Assembly (NCBI RefSeq): GCF_027214025.1
Contig: NZ_JAPWHB010000006.1
Coordinates: 310,001 to 374,000 of the forward strand
Direction: 5' to 3'
DNA length: 64,000 nt
DNA from: Parahoeflea alexandrii
GTDB taxonomy: Bacteria > Pseudomonadota > Alphaproteobacteria > Rhizobiales > Rhizobiaceae
Positions 1 to 8,665 of this stretch are shown in pieces. The notes under the pieces were generated by a model, which was not told the DNA's origin, ran no database searches, and saw only the letters and a list, made by a program, of their open reading frames with translations. A program made the translations under genes and the position numbers. Positions within the stretch are counted from its first letter, which is position 1; each line of letters starts with the position of its first letter.

Positions 1-1052
1 TTGTCCGCGACGCCCGTGAGCACGGCGTCGAGATCCGGCCGGTCGACGTCAATTGCTCCGGCTGGGATTCCACCCTTGAGCCCGGCGCGGAACCGCAGCC
101 GCTGTCGCCGCGTCACCGCGAGATGAAGCATGTCATGAAGCACGCCCACGCGGTGCGGCTGGGGCTGAGCCACGTCAAGGGATTCGGTGAAGCCGAGGCC
201 TTGCAGCTCATGCAGAACCGCGGCCGCGGCTATGACAGCGTCCGCGATCTGTGGATGCGATCCGGCCTGCCGCGCCGTGCCATCGAACAGCTGGCCGAGG
301 CCGATTGCTTCCGCTCGATCGGGCTCGACCGGCGTGATGCGCTGTGGGCGGTCAAGGCGCTCGATCCGCTCTCGAGCGCCGAGCGGCTGCCCCTGTTCGC
401 CGCGGCCGACACCCAGGATCTGCAGAAGGAACCCGATGTCGACCTGCCGCCGATGCCCTTGGGCGAGCAGGTGATCAATGACTACCAGGCGCTGTCGTTT
501 TCATTGAAGGCGCACCCGATGTCCTTCCTGCGCGAGCGACTTGCGGGCAAGGGCTGCCGGCCCAACTCCGATCTGCAGGACATCCGCTCCGGCCGGCAGG
601 TCAAGGTCTCGGGCCTTGTGCTGGTCCGGCAGCGGCCGGGCTCGGCCAAGGGCGTGGTGTTCGAAACCATCGAGGACGAGACCGGCGTCGCCAACATCAT
701 CGTCTGGCCCAAGGTGTTCGAGAAGTTCCGCGCCATCGTGCTCGGCAGCCGCTGCGTCGGCGTCCGTGGCAGGCTGCAGAACGAGGACGGCGTCATCCAT
801 GTCGTGGCCGAGTATCTCGAGGACCTGACCCCGATGATGGCGCAGATCTCGGACATGGCGGCTGACATGGGCGGGCTTGCCAATGCCGACGAGGTCCGCC
901 GCCCGATCGAGGACATGCGCCCGCGCACCAAGCCTGCCGCCCGCATCGTCAGGCTGATCCGCGAGGCGCCGGAACTGCGCCGGGACTATGAAGAGCTGGC
1001 GACCGCCAGGGCCGCAACCCGCGCCCTGCCGAAAGGCAGGAACTTCCACTGA
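1..1052 (+). CDS. dnaE2: Error-prone DNA polymerase DnaE2, C-terminal part (cut by window edge)
   Basis: The reading frame is open from the first bases and the gene begins outside the window. The first visible residues (VRDAREHGVEIRPVDVN) are typical of the DnaE2/ImuC branch of C-family polymerases. A helix-hairpin-helix-like stretch (LSHVKGFGEAEAL) follows, and then an OB-fold with VKVSGLVLVRQRPGSAKG and the ETGVANIIVWP segment. DnaE2 works with ImuA/ImuB in SOS-induced, mutagenic translesion synthesis; those partners would lie to the left. About 350 residues are visible, so the PHP and palm domains cannot be checked. The family call is strong. Distinction from DnaE1 rests on the short C-terminal end and the conserved motif. 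Confidence 0.9.
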   Translation, partial: VRDAREHGVEIRPVDVNCSGWDSTLEPGAEPQPLSPRHREMKHVMKHAHAVRLGLSHVKGFGEAEALQLMQNRGRGYDSVRDLWMRSGLPRRAIEQLAEADCFRSIGLDRRDALWAVKALDPLSSAERLPLFAAADTQDLQKEPDVDLPPMPLGEQVINDYQALSFSLKAHPMSFLRERLAGKGCRPNSDLQDIRSGRQVKVSGLVLVRQRPGSAKGVVFETIEDETGVANIIVWPKVFEKFRAIVLGSRCVGVRGRLQNEDGVIHVVAEYLEDLTPMMAQISDMAADMGGLANADEVRRPIEDMRPRTKPAARIVRLIREAPELRRDYEELATARAATRALPKGRNFH

Positions 1053-1086
1053 CATGCAGGCAGGCGGGGCAGGGTAGGCGGAGTGA

Positions 1087-2115
1087 TCACGCGACCGGAT
1101 CGGCAGGCGGCGGACCGAGCGTTCCGCGCTCGACGACCTCCGTCGGAATCTCGATGCGCCGTTCCACCGGCTGCTTGCTCATCAGCTTGATCAGCATCTC
1201 GGCTGCAGCCTCGCCCATGCGGTTGTGCGGCACCCGCACGGTGGTCAGTTTCGGATCGACCACGCCGGCGAGATCGATGTCGTCGAAGCCGGTGATCGAC
1301 ACGTCCCCGGGCACCCGCAGGCCGAGCTCGCGGGCCTTTTGCAGCGCGCCCACCGCAAGCACGTCATTGCCGCACAGCACCGCAGTCGGCCGCGGCGATC
1401 GTGCCATCAGTTCCCCGAAGGCCCGCGCGCCATCGTCGAAAGTGTAGGCCGCCTCGATCACCGGCAACTGGTCCGCACCGATCCCGGCCCGCTCGGCAGC
1501 GGACCGTACGCCTTCCATCCGGTCGGCGGCGCGGTCGTTCATCTCGGTGATGCCGGCGATCATGGCGAGCCGGCGGTGCCCCTTTGCCAGGACCTTCTCG
1601 GTCAGCCCGGCCGCGGCGGCGCGGTTGTCGAAGCCGACGAAATAGCCGTCCTCGCCGCCCAGGTTCCAGGCGCCGAGAAACGGAATGCCACGGCGGCGAA
1701 GGAACTCGACGCTTGCCTCGGGTCGCGCAGAGCCGATCAGTAACAGGCCGTCGACGCCGCGGCCCGCCATCACTTCCATCTGTTCGCGTTCGCGCGCCGG
1801 CGAATAGCCCGAGCTTGCCACAAGCAGGGTCTTGCCGAAGCGCGACAGCGCTTCCTGGAACGATTGCAGCCCCCGCGCGAAGATGGCGTTGTCCATGGTG
1901 GGAATGATGGCGCCGACCGTGTTGGTCCGGCGCGAGGCCAGCGCCCGCCCGCCAAAATCCGGCGTATAGCCAAGCGCTTCGACAGCCTGCATCACCCGCT
2001 CGCGCGTCGCCGCGATCACCAGGTCCGGCGCGTTCAGGCAACGCGACACCGTCGCCGTCGACACCCCTGCCGCGCGCGCCACGTCATCCAGCGTTGGTTT
2101 TGCCAGTTCGCTCAT
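1087..2115 (-). CDS. LacI-family transcriptional regulator of the adjacent DHPS/TRAP cluster
   Basis: A 342-residue LacI/GalR repressor. The N-terminal helix-turn-helix reads TLDDVARAAGVSTATVSRCLN, followed by a hinge and a periplasmic-binding-protein-like effector domain (TVGAIIPTMDNAIFARGLQ, then CGNDVLAVGAL and GFDDIDLA). The ATG at 2115 puts the HTH close to the N-terminus, as usual; an upstream in-frame ATG at 2175 lies inside the operator region and is unlikely. The gene is divergent from the TRAP/dehydrogenase cluster, with two LacI-type palindromes between them. It probably represses that cluster until a pathway substrate or intermediate binds. The effector is not predictable from sequence alone. 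Confidence 0.93.
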   Translation of the reverse strand: MSELAKPTLDDVARAAGVSTATVSRCLNAPDLVIAATRERVMQAVEALGYTPDFGGRALASRRTNTVGAIIPTMDNAIFARGLQSFQEALSRFGKTLLVASSGYSPAREREQMEVMAGRGVDGLLLIGSARPEASVEFLRRRGIPFLGAWNLGGEDGYFVGFDNRAAAAGLTEKVLAKGHRRLAMIAGITEMNDRAADRMEGVRSAAERAGIGADQLPVIEAAYTFDDGARAFGELMARSPRPTAVLCGNDVLAVGALQKARELGLRVPGDVSITGFDDIDLAGVVDPKLTTVRVPHNRMGEAAAEMLIKLMSKQPVERRIEIPTEVVERGTLGPPPADPVA

Positions 2116-2160
2116 TGCCCCTCTTGCGCTCACTATACCCGCGAAATACGGAATGCACGA

Positions 2161-2197
2161 TGTAAGCGCTTGCACAAATTAATGTAAGCGCTTACAC
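2161..2197. promoter_or_regulatory. Two tandem LacI-type operators
   Basis: TGTAAGCGCTTGCA (2161-2174) and TGTAAGCGCTTACA (2183-2196) lie 22 bp apart, about two helical turns. The second is a perfect 14-bp palindrome with the central CG typical of LacI-family sites; the first has one mismatched pair. They sit between the lacI-type gene and the divergent small membrane protein/TRAP genes, so both directions could be controlled. Confidence 0.85.
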
Positions 2198-2226
2198 TGA
2201 TTTTTGTTGGAACCTTGGGAGGGGTC

Positions 2227-2457
2227 ATGACGCAAGCAGGAAGACCGGCATTCCGGATCGCAGCCCTGTTCATGGCGGTGTTTGGCGCCGATGTGGTCGC
2301 TGGCGCATTTTTCCGTGCAGCTTTCCTGTCCGACGTCATGCAGGCGGTAATGCTTGCGATCTCCTGCAGTTTCTTTGTCGCCGGCATTCTCCTGCTCGAA
2401 AGGCAGGCCGGGCGCGACGATTCCACCGCAATGCATAGGGAGGAGGAAACCCGATGA
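2227..2457 (+). CDS. Small two-helix membrane protein, first gene of the TRAP/DHPS operon
   Basis: A 76-residue protein starting at ATG 2227 behind a strong GGGAGGGG ribosome site. It has two hydrophobic segments (FRIAALFMAVFGADVVAGAFF and VMQAVMLAISCSFFVAGILLL), separated by a short loop, and a charged C-terminus. The stop overlaps the start of the TRAP binding protein (ATGA), so it is translated with the transporter and lies directly downstream of the LacI operators. I do not recognise the family. A role in transporter assembly is only an inference from position. Confidence 0.7.
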   Translation: MTQAGRPAFRIAALFMAVFGADVVAGAFFRAAFLSDVMQAVMLAISCSFFVAGILLLERQAGRDDSTAMHREEETR

Positions 2458-3605
2458 CAGACAAGAAGATCGAAACCGAACTGGCTTCCGCAGAAAGACG
2501 CAACTTTCTCAAGCTGACTGGCGCAGGAGCATTCACCGCGGCCATGCTGCTGGGCGCGGCGGGCACCTTGTGGTCCGACGAGGCCGTTGCGCAGACCGCC
2601 AAGGAAGAGCGGGACCGTGAAGCCGCGGCAGCGCACGTGATGACGCTTGCCACCGAATATGTGATCGGCACCTCGCGCAGCTATCCGATGATGCAGCTCG
2701 ATGTGAAGGAAAACATCCAGAATGCCTCCAACGGCAAGGTCTATGTCAAGCTCGCTCCGGGCGGTCAGCTCGGCATCGGCTCGGCGCTGGCTCAGAAGGT
2801 GCAGGGCGGCACAGTCAATGCCGGCCAGTTCTCGCTGTCAAACTTCGCGCCCTTCGCGCCGGCGGTTGACCTCATCAACATGCCCTATTTCTGCGGCGCC
2901 AATCAGCGCTTCGTCAATCTCGTGACGTCCGGCATCTGGAAGAAGGAAGTCGATGCGCTGGTCGAGGCGCGCGGCTTCAAGCCGATGTTCTATTTCTGCA
3001 TCGACCCCCGCGTGATGGCCGTGCGCCAGGGCGGTTCCGCCATCATCACGCCCGCGGATCTGGCAGGGGTGAAATTCCGCGTGCCGGGCTCCAAGATGCT
3101 GCAGCAGTTCTACCGCATGGGCGGCGCCAATCCGACGCCGGTTGCCTGGGGCGAAACGCCTTCGGCGATCAAGCAGGGCGTGGCCGATGCGCTCGATCCG
3201 TCGGTCGGCGCGCTCTATGCCTTCGGCTTCAAGGATATCCTCAGCCACGTGACCTTCACCCAGGCCGTTCCCGACAGCCAGACCTATGCCTGCAATCTCG
3301 AATGGTACAACACGCTGCCCGGCGACGTGCAGGACGCGATCGCCTGGGCGTCGGAGATGAGCTTCCACCAGAACCTCGCCAAGGTGCCGTCGGCCCGCGC
3401 CTTCGCGATGGCCGAGATGGCCAAGTCCGGCGTCGAATTCCATTCGCTCACCGAAGACCAGCTCAACGAGTGGAAGGACACCGTCGGTTACCAGCGGTCC
3501 GAATGGGACGGCTTCAAGACCGAACTGGCCGGCTCGATGGACACCTTCGACAAGCTGGTCGAGGCGGCCGGGACGCGAGGCAAGTACTACGTCCACGACG
3601 CCTGA
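2454..3605 (+). CDS. dctP: TRAP transporter substrate-binding protein (DctP family), probable DHPS/sulfonate binder
   Basis: A 383-residue periplasmic binding protein. The N-terminus carries a twin-arginine-like signal (RRNFLKLTGAG, a hydrophobic stretch, then a cleavage region near AVAQ). The mature part has the DctP pattern, including LAQKVQGGTVNAGQFSLSNF and the SAIKQGVADALD segment. The start overlaps the stop of the small membrane protein. Together with dctQ and dctM it forms a sodium-coupled uptake system. DHPS or another C3 sulfonate is inferred as substrate from the hpsNOP-like genes downstream; the binding pocket was not modelled. Confidence 0.9.
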   Translation: MTDKKIETELASAERRNFLKLTGAGAFTAAMLLGAAGTLWSDEAVAQTAKEERDREAAAAHVMTLATEYVIGTSRSYPMMQLDVKENIQNASNGKVYVKLAPGGQLGIGSALAQKVQGGTVNAGQFSLSNFAPFAPAVDLINMPYFCGANQRFVNLVTSGIWKKEVDALVEARGFKPMFYFCIDPRVMAVRQGGSAIITPADLAGVKFRVPGSKMLQQFYRMGGANPTPVAWGETPSAIKQGVADALDPSVGALYAFGFKDILSHVTFTQAVPDSQTYACNLEWYNTLPGDVQDAIAWASEMSFHQNLAKVPSARAFAMAEMAKSGVEFHSLTEDQLNEWKDTVGYQRSEWDGFKTELAGSMDTFDKLVEAAGTRGKYYVHDA

Positions 3606-3620
3606 GTTTCCCGCACTGCT

Positions 3621-3646
3621 CCGCCGCCGGACCGACCCGGCGGCGG
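3621..3646 (+). other. GC-rich intergenic stem-loop between dctP and dctQ
   Basis: CCGCCGCCGG (3621-3630) pairs perfectly with CCGGCGGCGG (3637-3646) around a 6-nt loop. No T-run follows, so it is not a classical terminator. Its place after a binding-protein gene and before the membrane subunits fits an mRNA-stabilising or partial attenuation element that keeps binding protein in excess. Confidence 0.7.
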
Positions 3647-3711
3647 GGACTTCATCAACCCAACTTCTCAGGCGGACGGGCTGAATCCTGCCCGGGCCGC
3701 AAGGGGGCGCC

Positions 3712-4227
3712 GTGTCGAAGTTTCTAAGCGCGCTGGACCGGAACCTGGAGCGGTGGGCGCTGCTCATGTTCTACGTTCTCCTGGTGGTGACGATGGCAGT
3801 CGAGGTGCTTCGCCGCGAGGTCTTCGCTTACTCGTCGATCTGGGGCGAGGAGGTGGTGCGTTACGCCTTCATCTATCTCGTCTGGATCGGCGCCGCCTCC
3901 GCGGTGCGCGAGCGCGGCCATATCCGCATCGACGTGGTGATGCATTACCTCGGGCCACGCGCCAAGGCGGCGCTCTACATCTTCGGCGACCTGGTGATGT
4001 TCGTGGTCGCCCTCATCGCACTTTACTGGTCGTTCGAAACGGTGCTGGTCTCGGCCAAGTTCGGATCGGTCAGTGCCGGTCTCAGGGTCTCGATGGTCTG
4101 GTTCCTGATGGCGGTGCCAGCTGGATTTGCGATCATGCTGTGGCGCCTGATCCAGTCGCTTGCCCGTGATCTCAAGAGCCTTCGTGACGGCACGCCCGTC
4201 TACGAAGGCGACCAACTGTTCGATTGA
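3712..4227 (+). CDS. dctQ: TRAP transporter small permease (DctQ family)
   Basis: A 171-residue protein with four hydrophobic helices, the usual DctQ architecture. The DctQ signature region is visible as SSIWGEEVVRYAFIYLVWIG followed by VRERGHIRIDVV. The start is GTG at 3712 behind AGGGGG. It sits between dctP and dctM and should form the membrane complex with DctM in the inner membrane. The C-terminal tail (DGTPVYEGDQLFD) is acidic and cytoplasmic-like. Confidence 0.93.
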   Translation: MSKFLSALDRNLERWALLMFYVLLVVTMAVEVLRREVFAYSSIWGEEVVRYAFIYLVWIGAASAVRERGHIRIDVVMHYLGPRAKAALYIFGDLVMFVVALIALYWSFETVLVSAKFGSVSAGLRVSMVWFLMAVPAGFAIMLWRLIQSLARDLKSLRDGTPVYEGDQLFD

Positions 4228-4237
4228 GGACCGGATC

Positions 4238-5566
4238 ATGCTGTGGCAACAACTCAATCAGACTGTCGAACTGGGCTGGGACTTCTACGCCCCCGTCATC
4301 CTTTTTGTCACGCTGATCGCGCTCGCCGTACCGGTCTGGGCGGCGATCGGATCGGCCGCGATCCTGATGCTCGTCATGTCCGGCGACATGCCGCTGAGCG
4401 CCGTCGGCGAAAGCCTGTTCACCGGCATCGACGCCTTCGCGCTGACCGCCGTTCCGCTGTTCATCCTCACCGGCGACGTGCTGGTGCGCACCGGGCTCAG
4501 CCGCAAGTTCCTCGACGTGGCCGAGGCGCTCACCTGCTGGACGCGAGGCGGCTTCGGCTCGGCTACGGTGCTGGTCTGCGGCATGTTCTCGGCGATCTCC
4601 GGCTCCGACGCCGCCGGCGCCGCTGCAGTCGGCCGCATGACCATCGCCCGGCTGGTTGAAAGCGGTTATCCGCGGCCCTATGCCTGCGCGCTGGTCGCGG
4701 CCGGGGCCTGCACCGGCATCCTGATCCCGCCCTCGATCGCCTACATCATCATCGGTCTGGTGCTCGGCATCTCCGCCTCCACCCTTTTCCTGGCAGCCCT
4801 CATTCCGGGACTGTGCATCCTCGCCTCGATCCTGATCACCAATATCGTCGTCAACCGCCTCTACAAATACGAGGGCGGCGAACCGATGACCTTCGGCGAG
4901 TGGGGCGCAAACCTCCTCAAGGCGCTGAAATCGGGCTGGTATGCCTTTATCGTCCCCGGCATCATCTTCTATGGCATCTTCTCCGGGCGGCTGACCCCGA
5001 CGGAGGCCGGAGCCACGGCCGTTGTCGTGACAATCCTGATGGGGTTCATCCTGCGGACGCTCAGCCTTGAGGATTTCCCGGCCATGCTGCTCAGTTCCGC
5101 CAAGGTGAACGGGGTGATCCTGCCGATCATCGCCTTTTCCGCCCCGCTGGCCGAAGCGCTGGCGATCATGGGCGTGCCGCAGGGCTTCGTCGCGGCGGTG
5201 ACATCGCTCAGCGAGGATCCCACGGTCATCATCCTGATGATGATCTTCATCCTGATCGCCGCCGGCTGTGTCATGGAAACGACGCCCAACATCGTCATCC
5301 TCGCCCCGATCCTCAAGCCGCTTGCCGACAATATCGGCATGAACGAGATCCAGTTTTGCGTCATGATGATCACCGCGCTCGGCGTCGGTTTCATCACGCC
5401 GCCGCTTGGCCTCAACCTGTTCGTCGTATCTGGCATTACCGGGGAATCGATCCTGAGAATTGCCTGGAAAGCGATCCCCTTCGTATTCTTCATGCTGATC
5501 GTGGTCCTGTTCATCGCCTTCGTTCCGGCGCTGTCCACCACGCTGCTGCCCGCAATCTATCAATAG
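4238..5566 (+). CDS. dctM: TRAP transporter large permease (DctM family)
   Basis: A 442-residue, very hydrophobic protein of DctM/Dcu type, normally with about 12 membrane helices. Conserved stretches include AVPLFILTGDVLVRTGLS, SGSDAAGAAAVGRM, TGILIPPSIAYIIIG and TPPLGLNLFVVSGI. ATG 4238 is preceded by GAGGA and lies 10 nt after dctQ. It is the ion-coupled translocation subunit of the substrate uptake system whose binding protein is at 2454. The next gene follows after 30 nt, so transporter and dehydrogenases are probably one transcript. Confidence 0.94.
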   Translation: MLWQQLNQTVELGWDFYAPVILFVTLIALAVPVWAAIGSAAILMLVMSGDMPLSAVGESLFTGIDAFALTAVPLFILTGDVLVRTGLSRKFLDVAEALTCWTRGGFGSATVLVCGMFSAISGSDAAGAAAVGRMTIARLVESGYPRPYACALVAAGACTGILIPPSIAYIIIGLVLGISASTLFLAALIPGLCILASILITNIVVNRLYKYEGGEPMTFGEWGANLLKALKSGWYAFIVPGIIFYGIFSGRLTPTEAGATAVVVTILMGFILRTLSLEDFPAMLLSSAKVNGVILPIIAFSAPLAEALAIMGVPQGFVAAVTSLSEDPTVIILMMIFILIAAGCVMETTPNIVILAPILKPLADNIGMNEIQFCVMMITALGVGFITPPLGLNLFVVSGITGESILRIAWKAIPFVFFMLIVVLFIAFVPALSTTLLPAIYQ

Positions 5567-5596
5567 CCCGCACATACCAATAGGAGGACCGGGGAC

Positions 5597-6913
5597 ATGT
5601 CCCGCACCTATCTCAAGAAAGCCGTCAAGACCTCGACTTCGGATTCCGGGTCCGTCCGCGACACAGTCCAGTCGATCCTCGACGAGATCGAAGCCGGCGG
5701 CGAGGCGGCGGCACGCGGCTATGCCGAGAAGTTCGACCGTTACACCGGCAACATCAAGGTCACCCGCGAGGAGATCGAGGCCGCCGCGGCAAGCCTGCCG
5801 CAAAAGCTCAAGGACGATATCCGCTTCGCCCACGACAATGTGCGCAAGTTTGCCGAGGCCCAGAAAAAGACGCTCACCGACATCGAGGTCGAGATCGTCC
5901 CGGGACTGACGGCGGGCCAGAAGACAATCCCGATCGAGGCAGCCGGCTGCTACGTGCCCGGCGGGCGTTACAGCCACGTGGCTTCCGCGATCATGACCGT
6001 GACCACCGCCAAGGTGGCCGGCTGCAGGCACATCACCGTCTGCTCGCCTCCGCGTCCCGATGTCGGCGTCCATCCGGCGATCCTCTACACCGCCGACATC
6101 TGCGGCGCCGACACCATCCTTGCCATGGGCGGCGTCCAGGGCGTGGCATCGATGGCCTTCGGCCTGTTCGATGTCCCGCCCTCGGGCATCCTCGTCGGGC
6201 CGGGCAACCAGTTCGTCGCCGAAGCCAAGCGCATCCTGTTTGGCCGCGTCGGCATCGACATGTTTGCCGGGCCCACCGACAGCCTCATCCTGGCCGACAA
6301 ACGCGCCGACCCGGAAATCGTTGCCGCCGACCTCGTCGGCCAGGCCGAGCACGGCTACAACTCGCCGGTCTGGCTGGTCACCGACGATCGCGCGCTGGCC
6401 GAAACGGTCATGGCGCTTGTCCCAAAGCACATCGAGACCCTGCCCGAGGTCAACCGCGACAACGCCACCGCCGCCTGGCGCGATTTCGCCGAGGTTATCC
6501 TCTGCGACAGTCGCGAGGAAATGGCCGCAACCTCCGACGAATACGCCCCCGAGCACCTCACCGTTCAGGCGGCTGACACCGATTGGTGGCTGGGCCGGCT
6601 TGGTTGCTACGGTTCGCTGTTTTTGGGCGAGGAAACCACGGTGGCATTTGGCGACAAGGCGTCGGGAACCAACCACGTGTTGCCGACCTCGGGTGCCGCG
6701 CGCTATACCGGCGGCCTGTCGGTTCACAAGTTCATGAAGATCGTCACCTGGCAACGTGCCACCCGGGAAGGATCGAAGTCCATTGCCGAGGCGACCGCGC
6801 GGATCTCGCGGCTCGAGGGAATGGAGGGGCATGCACGTACCGCCGACATACGGTTGCGCAAATATTTCCCCGGCGAGAATTTCGATCTCTCCGGCACGGG
6901 AGAGGATATCTGA
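5597..6913 (+). CDS. hpsN: HisD-like dehydrogenase, probable sulfopropanediol 3-dehydrogenase HpsN
   Basis: A 438-residue member of the histidinol dehydrogenase fold. The catalytic pair E319-H320 (EYAPEHLT) and the expected zinc ligands Q249, H252, D353 and H412 are all present. It is not a biosynthetic HisD by context: no his genes are near, and it lies with a TRAP transporter and two further alcohol dehydrogenases. HpsN oxidises (R)-DHPS to (R)-sulfolactate with NAD+ in two steps. The context matches the known hps set well, but HisD-like enzymes for other polyols exist, so the substrate is a strong inference. AGGAGG precedes the ATG. Confidence 0.82.
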   Translation: MSRTYLKKAVKTSTSDSGSVRDTVQSILDEIEAGGEAAARGYAEKFDRYTGNIKVTREEIEAAAASLPQKLKDDIRFAHDNVRKFAEAQKKTLTDIEVEIVPGLTAGQKTIPIEAAGCYVPGGRYSHVASAIMTVTTAKVAGCRHITVCSPPRPDVGVHPAILYTADICGADTILAMGGVQGVASMAFGLFDVPPSGILVGPGNQFVAEAKRILFGRVGIDMFAGPTDSLILADKRADPEIVAADLVGQAEHGYNSPVWLVTDDRALAETVMALVPKHIETLPEVNRDNATAAWRDFAEVILCDSREEMAATSDEYAPEHLTVQAADTDWWLGRLGCYGSLFLGEETTVAFGDKASGTNHVLPTSGAARYTGGLSVHKFMKIVTWQRATREGSKSIAEATARISRLEGMEGHARTADIRLRKYFPGENFDLSGTGEDI

Positions 6914-6914
6914 A

Positions 6915-7673
6915 ATGGAAGGCAATGCATTGTTCGGACTGAAGGGCCGCGTCGCGCTCGTCACCGGTGCGAGTTCGGGGCTCGGGCGGGCGGCGGCGAC
7001 CTATCTCGCCCGGGCCGGTGCCCGAGTGGTGGGGCTGGCGCGCCGTGCGGACTCGCTTGAACAATGGCGCGCCGAGACGGAGGGGCAGACGGCCAGCCTT
7101 GCCGCCGACCTGGCTTCCGGCGAGGACCCCGTTTCCATTGCAGCCAAGGCTGCGGAACCCTTCGGTCCACCGGACATCCTGGTCAATGCCGCCGGCCTCA
7201 ATCTGCGCCAGTCGGCCGATCAGGTAACGCCTGACGGCTGGGAGAAAACCCTCGCGCTCAACCTCACGGTGCCGTTCTTTCTCGCCCAGGCGCTTGTACC
7301 GGGCATGCGCAAGAAGGGCTGGGGCCGGATCATCAACTTCGCCTCGCTGCAATCACGCCGGGCGTTCACCAACGGCATCGCCTATGGCGCCTCCAAGGGC
7401 GGGGTCGAGCAGATGACCCGCGCCATGGCCGAGGCCTGGTCGCGCGACGGCATCAACGCCAATGCGCTGGCGCCGGGCTTCTTTCACACCGAACTGACCG
7501 GCCCCGTGTTTGCCGACCCGTCGGTGTCCGCCATGCATGCGGCAGCCACCTGCATCGGCCGCAACGGCGAGATGGCCGATATCGAGGGACCGCTGCTGTT
7601 CCTGGCCTCCGACGCATCGGCCTATGTCACGGGGCAGCTGCTTTTCGTCGATGGGGGATACACCGCGAAATGA
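6915..7673 (+). CDS. hpsO: Short-chain dehydrogenase, probable HpsO (DHPS 2-dehydrogenase)
   Basis: A 252-residue classical SDR. It has the cofactor motif TGASSGLG (17-24), the NAAG motif (91-94) and the catalytic S144, Y157 and K161. The ATG at 6915 is directly after the hpsN stop. In DHPS degraders, HpsO and HpsP are thought to interconvert the DHPS enantiomers through the 2-keto form, so that HpsN can use the (R) form. The role here is inferred from the hpsN-hpsO-hpsP order. Cofactor preference was not determined. Confidence 0.75.
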   Translation: MEGNALFGLKGRVALVTGASSGLGRAAATYLARAGARVVGLARRADSLEQWRAETEGQTASLAADLASGEDPVSIAAKAAEPFGPPDILVNAAGLNLRQSADQVTPDGWEKTLALNLTVPFFLAQALVPGMRKKGWGRIINFASLQSRRAFTNGIAYGASKGGVEQMTRAMAEAWSRDGINANALAPGFFHTELTGPVFADPSVSAMHAAATCIGRNGEMADIEGPLLFLASDASAYVTGQLLFVDGGYTAK

Positions 7674-8665
7674 AAGCGCTTGTCTACACGGCTCCCGAGA
7701 GCCTGGTCTGGCGCGACGAGCCCGAACCCGATCTGCCGTCAGGCGAATGCCTTGTCCGGGTCGAGGCGGTCGGCATCTGCGGCTCCGACATGCACGCCTA
7801 TCTCGGCCATGACGAACGCCGCCCGGCGCCGCTGATCCTCGGCCACGAGGCCGCCGGCGTCGTCATCGAGGGCCCGGGCTCCGGCCGGCGGGTTACCGTC
7901 AATCCGCTCGCCACCTGCGGCAAGTGCAGAGCCTGCAAGACCGGGCGCAACAATCTCTGTGTGAAGCGTCAGATCCTGTCGATGGCGCCGCGCCAGGGCG
8001 CCTTTGCCGAATACATCGCCATTCCGGCGGATAACCTGGTCGAGATGCCGGAGCATGTCTCCTTCGAGAAGGCCTGCCTCGCCGAGCCGCTGGCCTGTGG
8101 CTGGCACGCGGTGCGGTTGGGAGCGCGGGCCGGGGAGGTGCCTTTGCCGGCCGCCCGCTGCCTTGTTATCGGCGGTGGTGCAATCGGCCTTGGCGCTGCC
8201 CTGGCGCTGAGAGCCAACGGCGTCGCCGACATCACGGTCAGCGAAGCCAACCAGCGTCGGCTTCCCGCCCTGAAATCTGCTGGCGCCTTCAGGATAGCCA
8301 CGCCCGACGAGATCATGGCGGAGGATCCGGGCGGCTACGATCTGGTGATTGACGGTGTCGGCTTTGCAGCGACACGGGCGACGGCAAGCCGTGCGGCCCG
8401 GCCAGGCGGCGTCATTGTCCACATCGGATTGGGCGACGCGTCCGCCGGACTTGATATAAGGCGTCTCACGCTGCAGGAGATCGCCTTCATTGGTGCCTAC
8501 ACCTACACGCCGCAGGATTTTCGCGAGACGGCTGCGGCTATCTTCGATGGCCGTCTCGGCAGTCTCGACTGGGCCGAGGAGCGCGCCATGGAAGATGGAG
8601 CCGGGGCATTCGCCGATATCCTGGCCGGGCGGGCCGCAGCACCCAAGATCATTCTCAAACCTTGA
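7670..8665 (+). CDS. hpsP: Zinc-dependent alcohol dehydrogenase, probable HpsP (DHPS 2-dehydrogenase)
   Basis: A 331-residue medium-chain dehydrogenase overlapping hpsO by ATGA. Catalytic zinc ligands are C37 (GICGSD) and H59-E60 (GHEAAG). The structural zinc cysteines C83, C86, C89 and C97 are present. A Rossmann cofactor site is seen at VIGGGAIGLG. It closes the transporter-dehydrogenase run and probably acts with HpsO in DHPS racemisation. No sulfolactate-degrading genes (suyAB, slcCD, comC, xsc) follow, so the next pathway steps must be elsewhere in the genome. Confidence 0.78.
   Translation: MKALVYTAPESLVWRDEPEPDLPSGECLVRVEAVGICGSDMHAYLGHDERRPAPLILGHEAAGVVIEGPGSGRRVTVNPLATCGKCRACKTGRNNLCVKRQILSMAPRQGAFAEYIAIPADNLVEMPEHVSFEKACLAEPLACGWHAVRLGARAGEVPLPAARCLVIGGGAIGLGAALALRANGVADITVSEANQRRLPALKSAGAFRIATPDEIMAEDPGGYDLVIDGVGFAATRATASRAARPGGVIVHIGLGDASAGLDIRRLTLQEIAFIGAYTYTPQDFRETAAAIFDGRLGSLDWAEERAMEDGAGAFADILAGRAAAPKIILKP

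Noticed and set aside
3621-3646. Terminator after dctP
   Set aside because: The stem is strong but no T-run follows and transporter genes continue on the same strand.
5597-6913. Biosynthetic histidinol dehydrogenase (hisD)
   Set aside because: The fold and residues match, but no his gene is near and the TRAP/HpsO/HpsP context points to HpsN.
4172-6964. Very long open frame (930 codons) on the minus strand over the TRAP/hpsN genes
   Set aside because: It is antisense to clear genes, has no recognisable domain, and such frames are common where the third codon base is G or C.
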